NCBI GenBank assembly: GCA_039566865.1
Contig: CM076962.1
Coordinates: forward strand, 8,550,743 to 8,614,742
Origin: Aurelia coerulea
Lineage: Eukaryota; Cnidaria; Scyphozoa; Semaeostomeae; Ulmaridae
Reading direction: 5' to 3'
Length of the DNA: 64,000 nucleotides
Positions 57,575-64,000 of the stretch are shown piece by piece; position 1 is the stretch's first letter, and every line of letters starts with the position of its first letter. The position numbers and the translations under genes are program-made. The notes below the pieces were generated by a model that saw only the letters and a program-made list of their open reading frames with translations, made no database searches and had not been told where the DNA came from.

Positions 57575-57590
57575 GTTCTGTTTAAAGTCA

Positions 57591-57705
57591 CACATTTGAT
57601 AGATGTTCTGGGAAACGGCAAAGGGTAGACATGCGGTTTTTACGTCAAACGAAGCGCTATACATTGTAGTTTTGTTGAATTTAGTTGAAATTTGTAAATA
57701 ATTAC
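57591..57705 (-). repeat. 188-bp satellite, last partial unit
   Basis: Resumes in phase after the insertion and ends at AAATTTGTAAATAATTAC, which mirrors the left array edge (TAATTATTTACAAATTTCAAC at 45930). Confidence 0.9.
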
Positions 57706-57813
57706 TTTTTTTTGTATTTTTGAAGTTTTTCCTCGATGATCTGCGAATACGTATCTGAGTCTGGAATGTGAATCTGCGTCTGGACGAAAATTCGTCCAAC
57801 TTGTAGACGGTAG

Positions 57814-58746
57814 ATGGCGGACGAACGGAATTTCCGTTTGCTGTATTATGAGCAGTTAGGCCTGCGAAATGTTGATCAGGTTAAGGCATTAGAGCACTTG
57901 CTCCGGGATGAAAAGTTAGACCTTGAAAAACTGTCGACGTTTGCACTGAAGTTTACGTTGCCTTCACTTTATAGGCCATTTGTTTGGAAAGTTTTATTAG
58001 GGATCTTGCCAAGTCATCAAACATCACAAAAATTTGCCGAGCAGCACAGAACAGAGCAGTTTAAAGATCTTGAAGATGCTTTATTACTCATGAGAATGAT
58101 TTCTAAAGAGGATAAAGCCATCCAGGAAAAGATCCTTTGGATGTATTTACTTGAAAATGGATTGATCAGTATGGCTGAAAGAGAAACTCTACAACGAGAT
58201 GAAAAGAAGATTCAAATTTTCAAAGCAATAGCAAACGTGTGCTGTGAAGTTGCAGAGCATGAGATCGATGCCTATTGGATCACCAAAAAGTTCTTCGAAA
58301 TGCAAGACAAATTTGTAGATGTATACAGCAAGCTCCCAAAGTTTGTGACATTTTATTTGGAGATTGAAGACAGAGCACTTTTTGAACATATGAATGAACT
58401 ACAGGTTTTCAAAGTTATGCCTTATAATAGGTGGTATGAGAGCTGCTTTGCAGAAATATTCCCAACTTCAAGTCTTGAGAGAATTTGGGACAAACTTGTG
58501 GCAGGTTCATGCAATATATTAGTTTTTGTTTGCGTTGCCATATTACTCAGCTGTCGGTTACGGTTATTGGGTTCCACCAGGGCAGAAGAGTCGATTCACA
58601 TTTTATGGACAACACCAAAAGACAGAGACAGGCAACATATGATTGTCGACCAATCACTGCAACTCTGGGACAAGCATAGAAGTACCTTGAGTGTTGAACT
58701 TGTATCACACCAACTTGAGATTGGAGATTCTATCACCAAGAATTAG
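57814..58746 (+). CDS. TBC1D7: TBC1D7-like TSC complex subunit
   Basis: A 310-codon frame from ATG (context GTAGATGG) to TAG. It aligns from memory with animal TBC1D7 along its length: an N-terminal ERNFRLLYYEQLGL-like start, LPSLYRPFVWKVLLGILPSH, DAYWITKKFFEMQDKF, LPYNRW-type MPYNRWYESCFAEIFP, SSLERIWDKLVAGSCNILVF, and QSLQLWDKHRSTL near the end. TBC1D7 is a TBC-fold protein that binds TSC1 in the TSC1-TSC2-TBC1D7 complex, restraining Rheb and mTORC1 at lysosomes. The length is close to that of the vertebrate protein. The vertebrate gene has several introns; here there is none. It begins about 110 bp from the satellite edge. Introns may be lost, or this may be a retrocopy; no poly(A) or TSD seen. 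Confidence 0.88.
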   Translation: MADERNFRLLYYEQLGLRNVDQVKALEHLLRDEKLDLEKLSTFALKFTLPSLYRPFVWKVLLGILPSHQTSQKFAEQHRTEQFKDLEDALLLMRMISKEDKAIQEKILWMYLLENGLISMAERETLQRDEKKIQIFKAIANVCCEVAEHEIDAYWITKKFFEMQDKFVDVYSKLPKFVTFYLEIEDRALFEHMNELQVFKVMPYNRWYESCFAEIFPTSSLERIWDKLVAGSCNILVFVCVAILLSCRLRLLGSTRAEESIHILWTTPKDRDRQHMIVDQSLQLWDKHRSTLSVELVSHQLEIGDSITKN

Positions 58747-59874
58747 AAGATAAATTGTCGTTATAGAAGATCTGTCATTAGGGTGGGCCCTTCGCATAAA
58801 TTTAAGAAGAAAATCAGAATTGGATTTAAGAATGTTAGGAGGGATACTTTTGTAGGTTGTAACTTTCCCAGGGTTTAAATTACTAACTTCCTTGTCAGTG
58901 GCATCAGAGGTAACTTTTTAAAAATTGAAGGAAACACTATTTTGATATTGTCCTTTGGTTTTGAGAATGCTAGGATGATTTGAAAATGTGTGCACTTATG
59001 CACATATCTTTATAAGAAACTGCTTATGAGAAATTCAACCCTCAGATATGCCAAAAAGTTAAGAAACTCCTGTACTGGGAAAATTTCTGGTGTCGCAAAA
59101 AAATACTCCCATTTGAAAAAAACCAACATTTGATTACACAGATGATCTTCACATTTGTCACTTGTCAGGTAGATCAAGGATTAAAGTATTTGCCCAGACA
59201 TAGCTGATGTTGTAATTGGTTTTAAGAATTAGCTCTTTTAAAGGGCTATCTGATTTTGAATCATACTACAAAAAAGCACGATGATTGCTACTTGGTGAGT
59301 AAAAAAAAATCCCTGTTTGAAGACTACAGATCCCTCGAACATGTTCAAATATATTCTAAATTGTACCTGACTGAAGTCGGCCACTCTGTTTTGAAATTAT
59401 AAGAGATTTTCTAGAGGAAGCCCTTGCAAGAAACTTTCAAAAATTGCATTAAATCACGACAAAATTTCTCATATTTGTCTATGCCTTGTAGGAATGGCTA
59501 CTTTACTTTGGCACGTTTTATCCCTTTGGGTGATGAAAATGTCATCCCTGGGGGCGAAAAAAGATCATTCCGGACAATTAGGAATTTGTTGAACTCATTG
59601 AGATAAGGCAGAAAGCTCGGGAAATGTTGGTCGTTGTTTTGAGCCTGTTTTGAAGATTTCTCGAAAGGGCTTTCTGGAGAAAATCCCTCATAACTTCAAA
59701 ATGGAGTGGCTGATTTCAGTCAGGTAAATATTTTGGTCCATTTGTACAGGTCTGCTGTTAAACGTAAATGTTTCCCAATATCATCATCTTGATATTCAGG
59801 GAATTGTGATTTTGCAAACAGGGATTCTTTTTATTGACTCACCCGGCAGATCAATTACTGTTTGAATTTAAATT
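58747..59874. other. No further gene; possible 3' UTR of TBC1D7
   Basis: AT-rich, no supported ORF. Contains pieces of a dispersed repeat (AAGAAACTGCTTATGAGAAATTC near 59011, CTGTACTGGGAAAAT near 59072) also seen near 33180 and 33545. Confidence 0.45.
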
Positions 59875-60325
59875 GTTGTTGTTGTTGTTGTTATTGTTGT
59901 ACTTATTTTAAATCAATGAATTTATTTCTAGCTTTCTATTTACAAATATGTACAAAGAAAGCTAATCTACATTGATTGACAAAAGACAGAAATAAAGGAA
60001 ATAATAATAATTTACTAAATATTACATGAAATATATTCACAGAAGGACTGACTATAGATTCAGTTGTATTTACACACTTTACATTTGCAGTTTGGACCGT
60101 CCCATTCTTTGATCATTCTTTTGAAAATATTCAGATTATCTGCTGTCTTTATTTTATTTGGTAATCCCTTCCAAATTTGAGGCCCAAGGGACCTTAGACT
60201 ATTAGAGCCAAAAACTACCTGGTTTGGCTTATGGTGCTGTAAGTCATAAGGTTGTTGCAATGATTTGTTTGATGATCTTAATTTAAAGATGTCCTGCATA
60301 AATGAAGGATTTAGGCTATTGAAGG
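59875..60325 (-). pseudogene. LINE 3' end with last ~85 codons
   Basis: The minus strand encodes LNPSFMQDIFKLRSS, SLRSLGPQIWKGLPNKIK and the C-terminal WDGPNCKCKVCKYN (CxCxxC motif) with the stop at 60060-60062. About 180 bp of 3' UTR and a (CAA)n-type tail follow (plus strand GTTGTTGTT at 59875-59900). Severe 5' truncation. Confidence 0.85.
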
Positions 60326-60495
60326 GTCTGTCTCATCCAGCATTCCTTGCACGTGCCGTCTGTTGATGTTCCTTTGTTCACGCCCGACAACACCTTTAAC
60401 GCACACAATCTTTAAAGCTGTAATTCGGTAATTTTGTTTTGGTGACCATTGTTTTTAAGACACGCTCAATTATCTAACTTTAAAAACTAACATTG

Positions 60496-60543
60496 TTACC
60501 TCAAATATTTCGCTGCCCATCGGCAGCCTCATCAGTGAGTTAA
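60496..60543 (-). ncRNA. Hammerhead ribozyme motif 2 (PLE 3' end)
   Basis: On the minus strand: stem I TTAACTCA/TGAGGTAA (one mismatch); core CTGATGA; one extra G; stem II GCTGCC-GATG-GGCAGC; core GAA; stem III ATAT (palindrome); then T before the cleavage point (AUU). The PLE stop codon TAA (60540-60542) lies inside stem I, so coding and ribozyme overlap by a few bases. Activity not shown. Confidence 0.78.
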
Positions 60544-61402
60544 TGAGTCGAATCGATAGCTTGCCAGTTGCCGATAATGTTCGATTCGTTTGATCTTTGA
60601 TCAAATCGAGTTCTAGGAACGTTCGAATTTCCCCACTCCTCCTTAGCGTTCAGTTCTGGATTCTCCGCATGGATGTACGTCGCCTCTGTTACTTGCCTTA
60701 GCATTGCGTCGTTTTGACATGTTCTTAAAAGCTTTACAGAAAGTGCTTGTTTTACTCCGTTGTGTTTTTCAAGCATATGCTGATGGAAGACAGACGAGTT
60801 CTCTCTTCTTTCAAATTTCTTGATGTGCTCATTGCACCTTTCTCCCAAGCTGCGTGCTGTTTCTCCAATGTAGCTTTCTCCACAAGAACATTTAATTTCG
60901 TATACAGCATCTCTGGTTTTGCAGTTTAGAGTTGGATTTATCTTGCACACAGGGCATTCTTCACTGTCACAATTAGGTAATTTAAATGGATCTGATCTTG
61001 CTAGATATCTCTTCAAGAGATTTCCTGACCTCTCCACAACCCTTATCTTTAGTTCTGCTTCTTTCATAATTTTTCTGCATTCCTTTGCTAGTTCGCTACG
61101 AGGCGTAGCATCCACAAAAAGAACTGTTTCAAAACCTCCTTTTGCAAACCATGTGTTTCGTTTCTTGCTCTTTTCCTCATCTCTTATTTGCCTGTTCCAG
61201 AATTTCCCTCTATACATTGGACTTTTTCCCTTGTTATCATTCTCAACAATTCTCTTATATTTTTGATTTGCTTTCTGAAAAATAGTTATTCTGTCCTTTT
61301 GTGGATACCCTGAGAACTGCAAGCGGTTTACGAATTGTTGGACATGCTCAGTTCTCTCAGTGCTGCAACAAAGTGGCGAGACATTGCGCATGATTCTGAC
61401 AA
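60496..61402 (-). mobile_element. PLE copy, truncated, head-to-head with the next
   Basis: Coding from about 61402 down to 60540: the RT C-terminus/linker (MRNVSPLCCSTERTEHVQQF, PQKDRITIFQKANQKYKR), a Cys motif (CDSEECPVCK), then GIY-YIG (AVYEIKCSCGESYIGETARS, LGERCNEHIKKFERR) and a C-terminal tail. 60979-61402 mirrors 63577-64000 of the plus-strand copy with no difference I noticed. The frame above 61402 is antisense to the plus copy and is not part of this protein. Confidence 0.88.
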
Positions 61403-64000
61403 GATTACACTTCATCCAGAACTGCATGCGTGAGAAACTAACAACGAATCGAATCGAATTAGCTACTACCAAACTGGATTTAAGAAATCGACAGAGGAAC
61501 ACATTAAAGCACGTCCTAATGAACAATGCAAAGAAAAACATATTCAAAGACTTAGCAAGTAGGGAAAAAGAAAAGACAACATCATACAAGAAAGTAACGG
61601 ACCTGCTGAATCATAAGGAGCTAGAAGAATACATCAAAACAGTAAATAAGGAGAAGGATTTTGCCCTTTCAAGAACCAAAAAGCACTACATAGAACGGAT
61701 TCAATGGATCAGACTTAAGCAAGGAAAACGAGAACAGAAACTACCGGATATGATAGACAATATCAATTTTAAAGATCACGAGCTGTCTGAAGAATTTGAA
61801 TCAAATCCTAAATTATATGGTAATGTCAAACTCACTGAAAATGAAACACAAGTCCTAACCCTGCCACCTAAATTTGCAATATATCCAAAGCTACAAAGTA
61901 TTGCCACTAAAGCTGAAGTTGAAAAGACGTTTACGAAATTGAGATGGAAGCGAGATATTGAAGATACTTCCAAAACTGAATCGGACACGGAGGATGAAGA
62001 TGAATGTGCAGACTTCTATAGTAGTAAAGAAAACAATTTTAACATGTCAAGGTTAAGAGCAACAAATCTCCCATTCAACAAACGAGTCTGCATGCCCCCA
62101 TTTGCAGATGAAGATACCGAAGCAAGGATCCAATTTGCAAAAACTAAAATATATGCAGCCATCGACAAACAAGCAACCACGAGTAAAGGTAAAGATAACA
62201 TTGACAAAGGGTTAAAGCAAGGATTGAGGAGCCTTCAACAACGTATTAAAGATAAAGAAATAATCTGCTTTCCAACAGACAAATCGGGCCGTTTATCGGT
62301 TGATACTGCAAGCAACTATATAGAAAGTATGAATGGGCATCTAACGGCAGTAGTAGAGGTCGACCGAAAGGAATACGAGCATGTAGAGAAACACTTAAAT
62401 GCCCATATGTCTGCATGGTGCAATATCTTACAAGGCAGTGAGAGAGTGCAATCAAATTATCAAGCAACGAACAATGCAATACCACCTCTATATGGATTAA
62501 GAAAAGATCACAAAAACCACGACAACATCGAAAAGGGACCACCAACTAGGCCAGTATGTGGAGCGGTAGTATCCTCAAATTACAGAATATCGCACTTTCT
62601 ATCTTCATTCCTAAGACCACTCATCAAACGAGCCCCAGAAGTTTGCGATAGTACTGAAGACCTATTAAGTCGCATTAAGTCATGTAACGAAACAAAGGAT
62701 TTAAAAACATCGATCATTGGAAGCATGGATGTAGTAGCCTTATACCCGTCCATTGACATTGACTTCTCCATAGATAAATGCATAGAATTGATGGTCGAGG
62801 ATGCCCAAGAGTACAACAACGTAGATGTACGTGAATTAGGACTATTCCTTGCCCTCACTGCTACCAAGACAGAATTAGAAGGACGCAACTTACACAAATA
62901 TTGCCCAACAAGACCAACGAAAGGAAGACCACCAACAATCACATCGTCTGGAACAAGCAAAAGTGAAGGAAAACGTTGGCTAGGCTGGATAGAAAGTGAG
63001 GAAATACCTACGACAGAAGAGGAGATCAGGATAATGATGTCGTTTGCAATTGGGGTGAGCTTACGCCTTGTACTAAAGAACCACATCTTCAGGTTCAACA
63101 ACAAACTGTACAAGCAGACGAAAGGAGGAGCCATTGGAGTTGGTGTAGCAGGCGATGTTGCAAACGTTTTCATGATCTGGTGGGATAGAAGACTAAATGA
63201 AATGCTCCAACGAAACGGAATTGAATTGCAGCTATATTCACGCTATGTCGACGACATTAACATCGTAGCAAAGGCAATCCAGCATAAACCAGAAGAATCA
63301 AAGGACAAGGCAACCATGACCAAGATCAAAGAAATTGCAAATGGCATACATGAAAGCATCAAGGTAACAATCGACTTTCCCTCAAAGCATGAAAACGACA
63401 GGATGCCTGTGCTAGATATAGAGCAATGGATTGCGCCTGTAAAGTGCGGGAATACAACCAAATTTCAAGTCCTGCATTCACACTTCATGAAACCAATTGC
63501 TAGCAAACATGTCATCAATAAAAATTCTGCCCTATCTCAAGAAACCAAGATAAATATCCTTGTGGCTGATCTTGTCAGAATCATGCGCAATGTCTCGCCA
63601 CTTTGTTGCAGCACTGAGAGAACTGAGCATGTCCAACAATTCGTAAACCGCTTGCAGTTCTCAGGGTATCCACAAAAGGACAGAATAACTATTTTTCAGA
63701 AAGCAAATCAAAAATATAAGAGAATTGTTGAGAATGATAACAAGGGAAAAAGTCCAATGTATAGAGGGAAATTCTGGAACAGGCAAATAAGAGATGAGGA
63801 AAAGAGCAAGAAACGAAACACATGGTTTGCAAAAGGAGGTTTTGAAACAGTTCTTTTTGTGGATGCTACGCCTCGTAGCGAACTAGCAAAGGAATGCAGA
63901 AAAATTATGAAAGAAGCAGAACTAAAGATAAGGGTTGTGGAGAGGTCAGGAAATCTCTTGAAGAGATATCTAGCAAGATCAGATCCATTTAAATTACCTA
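61403..64000 (+). mobile_element. PLE copy, longer, running off the window
   Basis: Begins at the junction with the inverted copy (61402/61403), with a short leader and an ATG at 61426. It continues to the window end before its GIY-YIG domain. Together with the minus copy it forms the inverted-partial plus full arrangement known from Penelope insertions. Confidence 0.85.
61426..64000 (+). CDS. PLE reverse transcriptase (GIY-YIG expected downstream), partial
   Basis: From ATG 61426 (MREKLTTNRIELATTKLDL) the frame is open to the window edge (858 codons). An N-terminal basic, helical region contains an acidic insert (SDTEDEDE). RT follows: CFPTDKSGRLSV, LYGLRKDHKNH, RPVCGAVVSSNYRIS, MDVVALYPSIDID (from codon 434), LYKQTKGGAIGVGVAGDVAN, and SRYVDDINIVAK (YVDD at codons 607-610). 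Linker coding matches the minus copy up to DPFKLP at 64000. No stop or frameshift noticed, so the element may be intact and young. RT copies the element RNA; the endonuclease lies beyond the window. Confidence 0.9.
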   Translation, partial: MREKLTTNRIELATTKLDLRNRQRNTLKHVLMNNAKKNIFKDLASREKEKTTSYKKVTDLLNHKELEEYIKTVNKEKDFALSRTKKHYIERIQWIRLKQGKREQKLPDMIDNINFKDHELSEEFESNPKLYGNVKLTENETQVLTLPPKFAIYPKLQSIATKAEVEKTFTKLRWKRDIEDTSKTESDTEDEDECADFYSSKENNFNMSRLRATNLPFNKRVCMPPFADEDTEARIQFAKTKIYAAIDKQATTSKGKDNIDKGLKQGLRSLQQRIKDKEIICFPTDKSGRLSVDTASNYIESMNGHLTAVVEVDRKEYEHVEKHLNAHMSAWCNILQGSERVQSNYQATNNAIPPLYGLRKDHKNHDNIEKGPPTRPVCGAVVSSNYRISHFLSSFLRPLIKRAPEVCDSTEDLLSRIKSCNETKDLKTSIIGSMDVVALYPSIDIDFSIDKCIELMVEDAQEYNNVDVRELGLFLALTATKTELEGRNLHKYCPTRPTKGRPPTITSSGTSKSEGKRWLGWIESEEIPTTEEEIRIMMSFAIGVSLRLVLKNHIFRFNNKLYKQTKGGAIGVGVAGDVANVFMIWWDRRLNEMLQRNGIELQLYSRYVDDINIVAKAIQHKPEESKDKATMTKIKEIANGIHESIKVTIDFPSKHENDRMPVLDIEQWIAPVKCGNTTKFQVLHSHFMKPIASKHVINKNSALSQETKINILVADLVRIMRNVSPLCCSTERTEHVQQFVNRLQFSGYPQKDRITIFQKANQKYKRIVENDNKGKSPMYRGKFWNRQIRDEEKSKKRNTWFAKGGFETVLFVDATPRSELAKECRKIMKEAELKIRVVERSGNLLKRYLARSDPFKLP

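Larger units (their letters stand above)
56936..57590 (-). mobile_element. Small hammerhead-bearing insertion (retrozyme-like), with nested foldback
   Basis: Flanked by the 11-bp TSD CACATTTGATA (56925-56935, 57591-57601) within a satellite unit. Subtracting the foldback at 57097-57574 and one of its TSDs leaves only about 170 bp, non-coding, with a hammerhead motif (56996-57036) and an ATAATAAATTG stretch. Such size and content recall animal retrozymes or a PLE-derived short element; that is inference. Confidence 0.6.

Noticed and set aside
61403..61589. N-terminal extension of the minus-strand PLE protein (upstream of 61402)
   Set aside because: This part is antisense to the plus-strand PLE leader and coding region; homology to PLE protein begins only after the junction.

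Overview
The window is eukaryotic, from a repeat-rich invertebrate metazoan. It is AT-rich and crowded with non-LTR retrotransposons (LINEs), Penelope-like elements (PLEs), a tyrosine-recombinase (Ngaro-type) retrotransposon, hAT elements and inverted-repeat DNA transposons. I see only one probable host gene, an ortholog of TBC1D7 (TSC complex subunit 3) at 57.8-58.7 kb, in one uninterrupted exon. The element mix suggests a cnidarian or another marine invertebrate, but the sequence alone does not settle this.

Layout. 1-1.2 kb: a GT-skewed stretch with a minus-strand proline-rich frame, then a LINE reverse transcriptase (RT) fragment. 2.06-9.32 kb: a 7.3-kb terminal-inverted-repeat (TIR) element with inward-pointing iterons, carrying a 1.7-kb foldback element. 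9.5-10.6 kb: a minisatellite and a LINE fragment split by a TTAA element. 10.6-27.7 kb: three tandem copies of a repeat of about 1 kb, each broken by a different element: a hAT MITE, a 7.4-kb Ngaro retrotransposon with gag, RT-RNase H and recombinase remnants, and a 6.1-kb non-coding element with Ngaro-like split direct repeats. 28-31.7 kb: two LINEs and long microsatellites. 31.8-36.3 kb: an inverted, internally deleted relative of the first TIR element, carrying a 3.4-kb foldback. 36.9-39.7 kb: a LINE whose endonuclease half is inverted relative to its RT half. 40.2-45.8 kb: a hAT transposon whose transposase gene is broken by a LINE (itself carrying a second LINE) and by a hAT MITE. 45.9-57.7 kb: arrays of a 188-bp satellite in opposite orientations around a core of LINE, PLE and TTAA element; the right arrays are further broken by a poly(A) LINE and a small hammerhead-bearing insertion. 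57.8 kb: TBC1D7. 59.9-64 kb: a LINE tail and a head-to-head pair of PLE copies running off the window.

There is no pathway or operon here; the history is one of nesting. Target-site duplications (TSDs), empty sites in sister repeats and reading frames restored across insertions give a relative order of events. The points most worth following are three hammerhead ribozyme motifs with palindromic stem III (one in a tiny retrozyme-like insertion), the non-coding split-direct-repeat element, the CRE/AP-1 alternation in the satellite, and a conserved C-terminal cysteine motif in one LINE family.
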